DNA of 64,000 nt, taken from the NCBI RefSeq assembly GCF_024129865.1, contig NZ_JAMYFE010000076.1, positions 32,227 through 96,226 on the forward strand, in the 5' to 3' direction. Source of the stretch: Stieleria tagensis. Lineage in GTDB: Bacteria; Planctomycetota; Planctomycetia; Pirellulales; Pirellulaceae. Below, piece by piece: positions 45,365 to 54,761 of this stretch; the stretch's first letter is position 1; each line of letters opens with the position of its first letter. The position numbers and the translations under genes were made by a program. The notes under the pieces are model-generated. The model was not told the origin of the DNA and made no database searches. It saw nothing but the letters and a program-made list of their open reading frames with translations.

Positions 45365-47419
45365 CTACCGGATCCTCCAAACGCCGGGACGGACCGGATG
45401 CAACTGCACCCCATGCTCTTGCTCCCATCGATTGATGAATGCGTCGGCGCCGTCACGGCCATCGACCACGATCGAAATCCCCTTGTCACTGATCCACTGG
45501 CGGACCTCTGCCACGTCGACACGATCCATCAATCCATAGACCCGTCGTCGATCCGCCAGAAACCCATCCCCGCGGTGGAACCAGGCAAAGGCTTCGACGT
45601 AGGGGTCCGACCAAAAAACGCCCTGCCGGATCAACCAATAATGCCGCGTCGTTTCACCATCGAGCAACAACACGCGATCGTCGTGATTCAGATAGTCGGG
45701 TCGCATGTCGGCTAGCGTTCGACGCCAAGACACCAGATCCGATTCTTTGCGTCGCAGCTGCATGGCATCGGATTCGGCATCCAACATACTGTTCAATCCG
45801 CGCACCAACACCAATGGCGATCGCCGTTCGAAACGCGCCATGCCAGCGGCGAAAACGATCCACCATAAAATCCCGAGTCCCACGACGCGGCGAATCCGCC
45901 GAGGAATCCAGATCGCAAACATCATCGCGACCACGGTCAACGCAATCGGATAGGCAAACCAGTGCAGGCGTTCATAGCCGGCGGTGTAATGTGGAAAACG
46001 TGTCAAAAATTCCGCCGACACCCACCACATGCCGCCTAGCATCAGCAGCGAGATCAAACCGGACACAAACACGCGTCCAAGCCCCGGCCCGTGGGCGCAA
46101 CCCACCCACCGAATCGCAATCGCAATCAGCGCGACAGGCAGCATTGCCAACAGCCCGCAACCGAGCAACAACGACTTCTTCAGGTGCAACCGTCCGGCCG
46201 TCCATGCGGTCGTGTCGCTGGGCAATCCACTGCCAGCAATGGTGTTGTAGAAACCCACCCAGTAGTGCAGCGGGCGCCCCTCCAGCGATTGATCGTAGTC
46301 CAAACGGATGATGTCCTGAATCTGCTGATGATTGCTTTGTGCGTCGCCGATCGCGATCACCATCACAAACAACCCCAATGCCGCGGCCAGCGCGCCCGCC
46401 GCGCGGCGACATTGCCGGCGGTCTTGTGGCATGGCCAGCACCAGCACGGGGATCGCCAACAACAGCAGGTAAACGGCGGTCAGCGGATGAAATCGAACAA
46501 TGGCGGGGAACAGGCCCAACAGCGGTATCAAATAGCGCGAACGGCCGCGAATCCAACCGGCCGTCAAACAGGCCACCGACGGCAACAGAAAGAACAACGC
46601 AAAATCTTTGTCCAACAGCAGATTGTTCGTGATGCGAAAGGAGTAGTTGAACGCCGTGTAGTTGCGATACCACAGCACCACAGGACCTAGAATTGCCAAC
46701 AACACCACCGCATACGATGCCCGCCGTCTGGTCAGCGAGCGAATCGATTCCAACAAACACAACAACACTGTCATCGCGACCGGAATCGTTGCGTAGCGCA
46801 ACAACACCTGGTCGACCGCGACACCACTGCAATGCGCCAGCAAACAGGGCACCAAGTGCCAGTAGTGTGCGTTCCACCGCGGCATCACCTGGTCGACGCC
46901 CATTGCCGACATGCCGATGGTTGTGACACGCAGTGTTTGCTGGGCCAACATATCCTGTTGCTGTAGCATGAACTGGTGAATGTCGTTGGAACGTGGCGTC
47001 CGATAGACACAGACCACAAACAACACCAATGCCAACACGATCCAGCCGTGTGCAGCGGGAAAGCGAATCTGCGGCAGCAGACGATGCCGCAGCACACGCC
47101 AACGATCGATCATCCCCATCACGATCGCCGCTGCCCACAGCATCAGATAGGCGTTCATCGAAATTCCGATCCAGCCACCCACGGCAACGATCCAACCGTG
47201 CACTGCGATCGAGGTGAGCGCCGCCGCCCAATAGCGGCGTAGCCAGGACGTGTGGTTTCCGATCCAGCGAGGGGCGATTGTCCATCCGAGCAACAAAAAT
47301 CCGGTCCACGCAAGCTGCACGCGGATGTCCGCCATGTTCCCAGGTCCGATCGCAAGCGTTGCAATCAACAACAAACATTGCAGCGCAAGCAGAGCGGCAA
47401 GATCGCGAACGAGAGGCAT
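45365..47419 (-). CDS. Polytopic membrane protein, possible GT-C glycosyltransferase
   Basis: A 684-residue protein with about a dozen hydrophobic segments in the first 500 residues and a soluble extracytoplasmic C-terminus (about 520-684). An early loop carries Asp and His residues (YRTPRSNDIHQF, then MPRWNAHYWHLVP), as expected for GT-C lipid-sugar transferases, but I do not recognise a defined family. It may act on a lipid-linked sugar, and its neighbour is an MsbA-like flippase/exporter. ATG 47419 is chosen; a 21-codon upstream extension is hydrophobic but unusual. Confidence 0.65.
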   Translation of the reverse strand: MPLVRDLAALLALQCLLLIATLAIGPGNMADIRVQLAWTGFLLLGWTIAPRWIGNHTSWLRRYWAAALTSIAVHGWIVAVGGWIGISMNAYLMLWAAAIVMGMIDRWRVLRHRLLPQIRFPAAHGWIVLALVLFVVCVYRTPRSNDIHQFMLQQQDMLAQQTLRVTTIGMSAMGVDQVMPRWNAHYWHLVPCLLAHCSGVAVDQVLLRYATIPVAMTVLLCLLESIRSLTRRRASYAVVLLAILGPVVLWYRNYTAFNYSFRITNNLLLDKDFALFFLLPSVACLTAGWIRGRSRYLIPLLGLFPAIVRFHPLTAVYLLLLAIPVLVLAMPQDRRQCRRAAGALAAALGLFVMVIAIGDAQSNHQQIQDIIRLDYDQSLEGRPLHYWVGFYNTIAGSGLPSDTTAWTAGRLHLKKSLLLGCGLLAMLPVALIAIAIRWVGCAHGPGLGRVFVSGLISLLMLGGMWWVSAEFLTRFPHYTAGYERLHWFAYPIALTVVAMMFAIWIPRRIRRVVGLGILWWIVFAAGMARFERRSPLVLVRGLNSMLDAESDAMQLRRKESDLVSWRRTLADMRPDYLNHDDRVLLLDGETTRHYWLIRQGVFWSDPYVEAFAWFHRGDGFLADRRRVYGLMDRVDVAEVRQWISDKGISIVVDGRDGADAFINRWEQEHGVQLHPVRPGVWRIR

Positions 47420-47550
47420 CAGCAAGGGTTGGATGGAGACAAGGGATGGGGAAAGAATGCTACACTGGATGACACTGCGCACGGTAGGCGTGCACAGCCA
47501 AAGGTAGCGGACAATCGATTCTGCGTAGTCGAGAAGGACCAGAGATTTTC

Positions 47551-50406
47551 ATGGCGGCATTTTGGCGTGCAACGATTCAGCGGTCGCTAGCCGGGTGCCT
47601 GCTGGGTTCACTGCCCCTGGTTTTGCTGATCGTCGGCTGCCAAGACAACGATCAAACCGTCGAAAGTTCGACCGACCGCCGCGCCACCGACTCGCGATTG
47701 TCATCACAAGCGAGCACGCCCAATGCGTTGCCGTCATCGATCGGCCAAACTGCAATAGCGGCGTCCCAAGGTGTCGACCAGGATTCTCGATCCCCCGACG
47801 CATTTGCCGGGCTGGAAAAAGCCTACTTTTCGAATCTCGAAGCCGGAAACTGGGACGCGGCTGAATCGGTCGCGCGCGGAATGGCCGAACAGTTTGCCGA
47901 TCGCGCCACGGGCCATCGCTACCTGGCCCGACTGCTGTCCTCACAAGGCCGTCGCCAGGAAGCCAGTGAAAGTGTTCGACGACTGCTGCGAATGGGTGCG
48001 GCCGACGCCCGCGAGGTCCTCAGTTTGATCGATGTTTCCGGGCCCTTCCAACTGGTCTCCTTTGACCGTTGGCTGTCCACTGCGGATCCGGGACTGTTTG
48101 CACTCGGCGCGGCGCGACAAAGTTACATCGCCGAAACCGACCCTGATGCCGCACTCGAATATCTGGACGGCATGCCATCAACACTGCAGTCACACCCCAG
48201 CGCCAGTGCCCTGCGAGGGCGGATCCTGGCCGAGACCAAACGTGATGCTGCCTATCAAAACTGGTTGGCAAACGTTCCCGATGGCATCGACGCACAATCC
48301 GACTACTGGGCCGCCGTGGGGACATGGCAACAACACCACGGTCGCTCGCAAGCGAGTTTGGGACCACTGGTCCAAGCCATCCAGATCGATCCCACCGACC
48401 GCAAAGTGCTTCGATTGATCGCAACAGCACTGACGGATATCGGACAAGACGCACGAGCCGGGACGATCCAAACGGCACTGGCGAAATTGGACACGGTGTT
48501 TCGCAAATCCGGCGTGGCCGATGCAGCCGACGCCTATGAAATCGGCACCACTCTCGAATCGCTGCTACGACCCTGGGAAGCCCTCGGCTGGTACCAGGTG
48601 GCCGGACAACTATCCGACCCGCAAAATTTTGACCCTCGTTCGCTCGCTCGCCGAGCGGCGGCGGTGCGACAGTGGGAATCACGTTCCGATCCCCAACAAA
48701 TTCGCGTCGCGCGAACCAAGAAGTTGCTGGGATTCGAACCGACCGACTATCCGTTGCCCCAGCAATTCCCAGACGCGGGAAATCAAGCCCCCACACTGAA
48801 CGCGTCCTTGGATCCTCCGTCGGCCAATCAAACTCCCTTGCGTCTGCGTGATGTGGCATCCGAAGCGGGGATTCAGACAGCGTTTGTCAGCGGCTACAAC
48901 ACCGAAACAATCGATTTCTATCTGCATCAAGCCAACGGTGGTGGACTGGCCGCATTGGATTTTGACCGCGATGGGTCCAGCGATGTGTTTGTGGTGCAGT
49001 CCGGCGGTGACCCCAACCGCCCTGGCGATTCGCAACCCAACGAATTGTACCGGCAAACCAGCGAACTGGTGTTCCAGCGAGTGCCCGTCGCGGCCGGTGT
49101 CGACGCGTGTGATTTCGGCCAGGGGGTCTGCGCCAGTGATTTGAACCAAGACGGATTCGTTGATCTGATCATCGCCAACATCGGTCGTAATCAAATGCTG
49201 ATCAATCAAGGCGACGGGACGTTTCGTGACGTCACGTCAAGTCACTTCCCCGCGATCACGAATTGGACCAGCAGCGTCGGCGCCGGAGACCTGGACGGCG
49301 ATGGTTTACCGGATCTGGTTGAAGTCAACTATGTCGATGATCCACGGGTGTTTCAACAAAAATGCCAGGGCACGGTGATCGCCTGTGTCCCACAAAGTTT
49401 CCGCGCTGCCAAAGACCGATTCCTAAAAGGCACCGCCGATGGCCGTTTTGTCGTCTCCGACACTCTCGTCCAGGGCGACGTTCCCGCCGGTTATGGTTTT
49501 GGTTTGGTGATCGCGAACTTTGACGATCGCCCAGGCAACGAAGTGTTTATCAGCAACGACGGTGACCTGAATCATTTTTGGCAAACCACACTCGACACCT
49601 CCGCCGGCGGCGGATTGATCGAAGCGGCTGGGATCCGTGGCTGTGCGATCGGATCGTCGGGAATCAGCGAGGCCTGCATGGGGATCGCCTCCGCCGATTT
49701 TGATCATGACGGGCGATTGGATTTAGCGGTCAGTAATTTCCACAAAGAACCGTTGAATTTATTTTTGCAACGGCGTCCGGGGGCGTTTGTCGACGACGCG
49801 ATGCGACGGGGTGTCGACGTGCCCAGTCGGTCGGTGCTGGGGTTTGGCCTGCAAGCGGCTGATCTGGACAACGACGGTTGGCAAGACCTGTGCGTGCTGA
49901 ACGGCCATCTGTATGACTACCAACACCAGGGCATTGCCTATCGCATGCGGCCGCAATTGTTTCGCGGTTCAAAGATCGGTTTCCGTGAGCAAACGGCGAC
50001 CGACCAGCCGCCCTATTTCAATACACCACGACTGGGCCGAACGTTGGCCCAAGCCGATTTCGACGGCGACGGACGAGTCGATTTACTGGCCAACCACTTG
50101 GACGCCAACGTCGCGTTACTAAAAAACGACACCGACGCGGGAAACTGGATTCAGCTGGAATTGATCGGCACGACAAGTGATCGAAATGCCGTGGGCGCCG
50201 TCGCAGAAATCATCGTCGATGACGAAACTCTGTCCGCATGGGTGACCGGCGGGGACGGATACATGTGCAGCAACCAGCCCGTGCTGCACATTGGACTGGG
50301 CGACCATGACCAGGTCGATCAACTGATCATCCACTGGCCAAGCGGCAATGTCCAATCGATGCGCCAGCTGCCGATCAACCAGCGTCTGAGCCTGTGGGAA
50401 CCCTAG
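47551..50406 (+). CDS. CRTAC1-like lipoprotein: TPR, FG-GAP and ASPIC/UnbV domains
   Basis: A 951-residue protein with a lipoprotein signal (LPLVLLIVGC, lipobox Cys about 30). Helical TPR-like repeats cover about 85-330. A FG-GAP/VCBS propeller follows, with Ca-binding loops such as DFDRDGSSDVF, DLNQDGFVDL, DLDGDGLPDL, DFDHDGRLDL, DLDNDGWQDL and DFDGDGRVDLL. The C-terminal ASPIC/UnbV domain (about 865-945) shows VGAVAEI, GGDGYMCSN and IHWPSGNVQSM. Similar proteins are numerous in planctomycetes, presumed surface-bound, function unknown. It is followed about 300 bp later by a DUF1573 gene. Confidence 0.93.
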   Translation: MAAFWRATIQRSLAGCLLGSLPLVLLIVGCQDNDQTVESSTDRRATDSRLSSQASTPNALPSSIGQTAIAASQGVDQDSRSPDAFAGLEKAYFSNLEAGNWDAAESVARGMAEQFADRATGHRYLARLLSSQGRRQEASESVRRLLRMGAADAREVLSLIDVSGPFQLVSFDRWLSTADPGLFALGAARQSYIAETDPDAALEYLDGMPSTLQSHPSASALRGRILAETKRDAAYQNWLANVPDGIDAQSDYWAAVGTWQQHHGRSQASLGPLVQAIQIDPTDRKVLRLIATALTDIGQDARAGTIQTALAKLDTVFRKSGVADAADAYEIGTTLESLLRPWEALGWYQVAGQLSDPQNFDPRSLARRAAAVRQWESRSDPQQIRVARTKKLLGFEPTDYPLPQQFPDAGNQAPTLNASLDPPSANQTPLRLRDVASEAGIQTAFVSGYNTETIDFYLHQANGGGLAALDFDRDGSSDVFVVQSGGDPNRPGDSQPNELYRQTSELVFQRVPVAAGVDACDFGQGVCASDLNQDGFVDLIIANIGRNQMLINQGDGTFRDVTSSHFPAITNWTSSVGAGDLDGDGLPDLVEVNYVDDPRVFQQKCQGTVIACVPQSFRAAKDRFLKGTADGRFVVSDTLVQGDVPAGYGFGLVIANFDDRPGNEVFISNDGDLNHFWQTTLDTSAGGGLIEAAGIRGCAIGSSGISEACMGIASADFDHDGRLDLAVSNFHKEPLNLFLQRRPGAFVDDAMRRGVDVPSRSVLGFGLQAADLDNDGWQDLCVLNGHLYDYQHQGIAYRMRPQLFRGSKIGFREQTATDQPPYFNTPRLGRTLAQADFDGDGRVDLLANHLDANVALLKNDTDAGNWIQLELIGTTSDRNAVGAVAEIIVDDETLSAWVTGGDGYMCSNQPVLHIGLGDHDQVDQLIIHWPSGNVQSMRQLPINQRLSLWEP

Positions 50407-50711
50407 TCTTCCGCCGCAGCTTGGTATTACTGACGTTTGCATCAAGGAAAACAATCCAGTGAATGACATCGCTCCGCGATTGAGAGCCGGCGGGGAACAC
50501 GCGTGATTGAGTCGCGGAGCGACGGGAGTCGGTAGCCTGGTGACGTCAGCCCCAGGCGTTGATCGTCAAATAATATCAACGAGCCCCGGGTGAAATCCTG
50601 CAGTAATACAATCGACGTCCCCAGCGTCACCTACACATCCACTCCACCCGGAAATTGAGCTGCGGTAGAATACTAGTACTCCGTCAACTTTTTATCTTAG
50701 GATGGACCGCT
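50407..50711. other. Intergenic region, 305 bp, with an inverted repeat
   Basis: No gene. Contains the inverted repeat at 50470-50521 and a following GC-rich stretch with CCTGGTG..CAGCCCCAGG and GAGCCCCGGGTGA that looks like further small repeat debris. The last 70 bases are AT-rich and should contain the promoter for the DUF1573 gene. Confidence 0.5.
50470..50521. repeat. Inverted repeat with perfect 10-bp arms
   Basis: CGCTCCGCGA (50470-50479) and TCGCGGAGCG (50512-50521) are perfect complements around a 32-nt loop. It sits 64 bp after the CRTAC1-like stop. No T-run follows, so it is not a standard terminator; it resembles the small GC-rich repeats common in these genomes. Confidence 0.6.
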
Positions 50712-51824
50712 GTGCGTACAAAGGACTTCCAGTCCGACGGTACCGACCAAGCGAATCAATGCTTCCGGTGTGGACGTATCCAACGTCCTCTCCTGGCATT
50801 GATCCTACTCCTGTCCGCTGCTGCCGCGGTGTTCCTGCTGGTGGCATCACAAGCCGGCAGGAACGCCCCCTGGGCAAGCGGCCAGGTAAGCTTCACCGCG
50901 GACCGGCAAGATTTTCAGTTGATCAATCCGGGGCAAATACTCAAGGGCGTGTTGACGGTGACCAACAACCAATCCACCCCGATCTCCATTTCGGCCATTT
51001 CGACCAGTTGCGATTGCACTGCCGTGACACTGGCCAGCGGGCAACAGATTGAATTTCCCCATCCGGTTGCCCCCGGCCAATCACTCCCACTGAACGTGCA
51101 GATTGACACCGAACATGCGGAAGGGAAACAGCAGGTTCGAGTCGCCGTTCAATACACCGACCCTGATCCGCACGACAGGGTCACAACCTTTGCCTACACC
51201 GCACCCCATAAACCGCGCGTCTATCCCACCTTTTTGTCCGTGCCCGAAAGCGGCCGCGCGGAACCACTTCGATTTTGGGTGGGTGGACTGGCGGCAGATC
51301 CGATCGAGATCCAGGACATCGAGTGCAGCAATCCGCGTGTCCAAACCGAAACAATTGCGGTCCAACCAGATGGGGAAATCGAACTCGACGGCATACCGTA
51401 CGCCGGTTGGATCCCGGCGTATGAAATACGTTTACAGTTGGACGCGGCGGATCGCGAGCCGTTTGTCGTCAAACTACATCTGAAAGAAATCGAAACGCCG
51501 CTTTCGGTCAACGTGACCTTTGCCGGCGAAGAAGGACTGACGCTGAAACCAAAATCGTGCACGTTGTGCGAGGGATCCAGGGGCATGCGGATTGTTGAAC
51601 TGCAAGGCCTGTCGGCAGAGATGATCGTTGGTATTGAGAATCAATCTTCGGCGACGATCACGCTGTTGCAGCGCGGTGCGACCATGGCCTTTTACCAAGT
51701 CAGCGCGGCAGAGCATTCAGAGGGCCGCAAGCCGCAGGAACAGATCCTTTTCACCGCCAAGACCGACATGGATCAATCGCAACAATCCGTCACATTGCCG
51801 ATCCACTGGGACTGTGGGCAGTGA
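50712..51824 (+). CDS. Membrane-anchored DUF1573 domain protein
   Basis: A 370-residue protein with a Cys-containing N-terminal tail (CFRCGR), one membrane helix (about 27-47, LLALILLLSAAAAVFLLVA) and an extracytoplasmic DUF1573-type Ig fold. The family signature appears as STSCDCTAV (Asp instead of the usual Gly between the cysteines). I favour a GTG at 50712, preceded by TAGGA, because the frame upstream of it starts only at a TTG and reads as non-coding. Function unknown. It may follow the CRTAC1-like gene on one transcript. Confidence 0.75.
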   Translation: MRTKDFQSDGTDQANQCFRCGRIQRPLLALILLLSAAAAVFLLVASQAGRNAPWASGQVSFTADRQDFQLINPGQILKGVLTVTNNQSTPISISAISTSCDCTAVTLASGQQIEFPHPVAPGQSLPLNVQIDTEHAEGKQQVRVAVQYTDPDPHDRVTTFAYTAPHKPRVYPTFLSVPESGRAEPLRFWVGGLAADPIEIQDIECSNPRVQTETIAVQPDGEIELDGIPYAGWIPAYEIRLQLDAADREPFVVKLHLKEIETPLSVNVTFAGEEGLTLKPKSCTLCEGSRGMRIVELQGLSAEMIVGIENQSSATITLLQRGATMAFYQVSAAEHSEGRKPQEQILFTAKTDMDQSQQSVTLPIHWDCGQ

Positions 51825-51839
51825 AGCCCCCGGCGTCAA

Positions 51840-53093
51840 CTACTGCAGCGAGGGACCGATGGGTTTGGCTTCGGACGAAAGTTTGTTGATCAACTTTGTC
51901 AGTTCATCATCGAGTGTCTGCATCAACGGGTCGCGAACGCCTTTGGGTGGCCGAGCGGTGTCGACCTCGATCGCCGGAGCCACTTCGATCACGGCTTTCA
52001 ATCGCATCGAGTTGTTAGCTTTTCCGTTGATCGATTCCTGCATTCGCTGAATGGTTTCCACAATTCGCGTGTCCGTGGCTTGGCCATCAATCAGGTAGCT
52101 ATCGGGATACGACGCAAGGTCTTGGGCGAAATCCGCGGCGTCAACGTAGCGATGCATCTTGTCACGGATCGGCGGACTTTGGTCGGACTGGAAATACAAT
52201 GCGGACACCTTCGAACGAATCTGTCGGACGCGTTCGCGGACTTCGGACGATGACGAGTGAAGCCCCATTTCGGCTTCGGTCGACGACAACAGGGTTTCGA
52301 TCAATCTGTCCCGTCGATTCGGCAGATCACCTTGGCTGGTCGAACCGGTGTACTGAATTTCCTTGAGCGACAACATCGCTTCGGCCAAACGAACGGTCCG
52401 CTGGCGGGTGTCACGCGGGGGCATCCGATGCCAACCCAAACGCCGCTCGAATTCATCCAGCTGAGCATTGGCCCAGGGCTCGACCGGGTCCATGCACAGA
52501 TACTTGATTCCGATCGGATGGATGACGACTTTGCCACTGCCCGCGGTGGCCCGTGTCGCATCGTCGGCAAATCGTTTGGCGCGTCGTTTGGCAGCCGTCC
52601 GGGCGATGAATGCGACGCCATCAAGCAACGGTTTCAGCTGGTCATTGGTGCGATTGGTGGTGCCCTCGGGAAAAACAATCAGGGGCCGCGCCCCGTCGAT
52701 CAAAATCTCAATCGCAGTTTCCAACGATTGCCGATCATTGCCTTCGCGAAAAATACTGAATGCTCCCATGCGACGAATCGCAAACGCATCCAACCAGCCT
52801 TCGTTAAACAAATGCCAAGACGCCATCGCGTGCACATGAATGCCCAAGCGTCGCGCCAACCAACCCATCACCAGCGGATCGGCATAGCGGCAATGATTGG
52901 GCGCCAGAAGCACGCTGTGACCGGCGTCCAGCGAAGCCTTTAGCAGATCGGTTTCGCGCAATTCGTAGTCGACGACACCTTCTTTCTTGGCCAAATAGCG
53001 GTCATAGATTCTCAAACGTTGGACCAACCACGGCCAAACGGTACTACGAATCGGCGGCACAAATTCGTAGGGTCGCTCGAAAACGACTGTCAT
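51840..53093 (-). CDS. PlsC-like 1-acylglycerol-phosphate acyltransferase family protein
   Basis: A 417-residue protein. The acyltransferase blocks are visible: block I NHCRYADP (NH-x4-D), block II GAFSIFREGNDR, block III VFPEGTTNRTND, and a less clear block IV. The C-terminal 200 residues are a helical extension beyond the usual PlsC length (about 240). The activity is probably transfer of an acyl chain to a lysophospholipid or glycerol phosphate at the inner membrane. ATG 53093 is preferred over one six codons upstream. Convergent with the DUF1573 gene. Confidence 0.88.
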   Translation of the reverse strand: MTVVFERPYEFVPPIRSTVWPWLVQRLRIYDRYLAKKEGVVDYELRETDLLKASLDAGHSVLLAPNHCRYADPLVMGWLARRLGIHVHAMASWHLFNEGWLDAFAIRRMGAFSIFREGNDRQSLETAIEILIDGARPLIVFPEGTTNRTNDQLKPLLDGVAFIARTAAKRRAKRFADDATRATAGSGKVVIHPIGIKYLCMDPVEPWANAQLDEFERRLGWHRMPPRDTRQRTVRLAEAMLSLKEIQYTGSTSQGDLPNRRDRLIETLLSSTEAEMGLHSSSSEVRERVRQIRSKVSALYFQSDQSPPIRDKMHRYVDAADFAQDLASYPDSYLIDGQATDTRIVETIQRMQESINGKANNSMRLKAVIEVAPAIEVDTARPPKGVRDPLMQTLDDELTKLINKLSSEAKPIGPSLQ

Positions 53094-53201
53094 CAGCAAG
53101 ACGTGGGGCAAGAGAAAATGAAATCAGACAAAACCGTGTCGTCGCAACGATCAGAAGCGTTGACGGTTCCCAAGTCTAGAGAGCCCGAGCAAGTCTGGCT
53201 A

Positions 53202-54761
53202 TTACGTCCCGGTGACACGAGCCAGGAAAAAACCAAGCCCGAGCGCGACGATAAAGAAAGCGATCATCAGGGCGGCGACCAACATCTTGTCGAGTCCCTT
53301 TTCCTTTTTGACCGCTCGATTGCTGCGACTGACACCACGGTAGACGCCGGATTCATCACCGACGTTGACGCTGGATTTCCCCTCCGACCGCTCGCCGATG
53401 CGCGACCGTCCACTCAATCCCGATAACCCATGGGGACCGGATCCGGAATAGCCCGATTCGACTTGCAGATCCAGGAAACTGCCTTCGTTGAAATCGATTT
53501 CACGACGTTGAACGTTCACCAACCGACCGCTATCGCTGGGACTCAGACCTTCGCCGCGAATCAACCGACTGCGACTGCTCGCCAGCGTGTCTTCGTTTTT
53601 ATTAGACACCGTGTCGCCACCGGTATTGCGGCGGATCACATCGTCATCCAGGGAAATCGACGACGACCCTAAACCATCACCATCGGGTCGATCTCCTAAC
53701 CCGATGGTCACCTTTTGACCGCGCGGCACCTTGGCGACAAACCGTTCCAACACCTCCGCCACATCGGTCGCCGTTTGGTAGCGATACTTTGGATCTTTCT
53801 GAATCATTTTGACACAGATCCCTTCCAACTCGCCCGGGCAACTCGGACGAATCGTTCGAATCGGTTGCGGCATCTCTTTTTGATGCATCGCGATCCGCTG
53901 TGCCAGCGTGCCTTGATTGAAAGGCGGGCGACCGGTCAGCAGGTAATACATCGTACAGCCCAGCCCGTAGATGTCGGCGCGATGATCGACCGAGTGGCTG
54001 TTGAGCGCCTGTTCGGGGGCCAGGTAGTCGGCGGTTCCCAACACGTTTTCGTTGTTGGCCACGGTCAATGACTCTTCCTCTTGAGCCCCCATCAGCGCCA
54101 AACCCATGTCCAGCAAACGCACCGAATGTTTGGAATCGAGCAGCAAGTTGGCCGGTTTGACGTCTCGATGGATCACGCCTTTTTCATGGGCATGTGCCAA
54201 CCCGCGTGCGGCTTGAGCGATCACACCGGCAGCGGTCGATGGATCGAGCGGTCCGTCGCGTTTGACCAGCGCTTGCAAATCCAAACCATCCACATATTCC
54301 ATCACGATGTAATGGATGTCGCCTTCGTTATCAATGTCATAGGCGCGGACGATGTTGGGGTGACTGAGCGAAGCGATCGCTTTGGCTTCGAGTTGAAACC
54401 GAGCCAGATAGGATGAGTCCGAAACACGCTTCTTCGGCAATACCTTGATCGCACGCTTGTCATGCAATTTGGTGTGCTCGGCCAGATACACACTGCTCAT
54501 CCCGCCGGTGCCGATGTGACCGAGCAGTTTGTAATTGCCCAGAAAGAAGCCTTTGTATTTGCCGTTGAGCAGTTTTTCGTTGTGCCACTGCGTCAACATG
54601 TTGTTCTTTTCGAACAGCTGAGCCAACGTTTTGACATCTGGCGGCAGCTTGCCACCGAAGTGCTCCCGAACCTTCTCCACCAGCCGCTTCGATTTGGCCG
54701 GATCGACCAAGCGACTTTTCTCGACCAACTCAAGGTATTTATCGGGCGACGGTACTGACAT
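53202..54761 (-). CDS. Tail-anchored Ser/Thr protein kinase with DMG motif
   Basis: A 519-residue kinase. A helical N-terminal region (1-72) precedes the kinase domain (about 75-340): GTGGMS loop, AIKVLPK lysine, HRDVKPANLLL (about 195), then DMG (about 217) in place of DFG, and APEQAL. After a Ser/Asp/Arg-rich linker of about 145 residues comes a C-terminal membrane helix (MLVAALMIAFFIVALGLGFFL), so only a few residues are outside the cell. DMG still supplies the Mg-binding Asp, and many planctomycete kinases share it. No sigma factor is adjacent, unlike the kinase at 8304-10700. Confidence 0.92.
   Translation of the reverse strand: MSVPSPDKYLELVEKSRLVDPAKSKRLVEKVREHFGGKLPPDVKTLAQLFEKNNMLTQWHNEKLLNGKYKGFFLGNYKLLGHIGTGGMSSVYLAEHTKLHDKRAIKVLPKKRVSDSSYLARFQLEAKAIASLSHPNIVRAYDIDNEGDIHYIVMEYVDGLDLQALVKRDGPLDPSTAAGVIAQAARGLAHAHEKGVIHRDVKPANLLLDSKHSVRLLDMGLALMGAQEEESLTVANNENVLGTADYLAPEQALNSHSVDHRADIYGLGCTMYYLLTGRPPFNQGTLAQRIAMHQKEMPQPIRTIRPSCPGELEGICVKMIQKDPKYRYQTATDVAEVLERFVAKVPRGQKVTIGLGDRPDGDGLGSSSISLDDDVIRRNTGGDTVSNKNEDTLASSRSRLIRGEGLSPSDSGRLVNVQRREIDFNEGSFLDLQVESGYSGSGPHGLSGLSGRSRIGERSEGKSSVNVGDESGVYRGVSRSNRAVKKEKGLDKMLVAALMIAFFIVALGLGFFLARVTGT

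Noticed and set aside
45972-47378. 468-codon frame on the minus strand
   Set aside because: It overlaps the polytopic membrane protein gene in another frame of the same strand; its translation is Asp/Arg/Cys-rich with no hydrophobic pattern, typical of a shadow.
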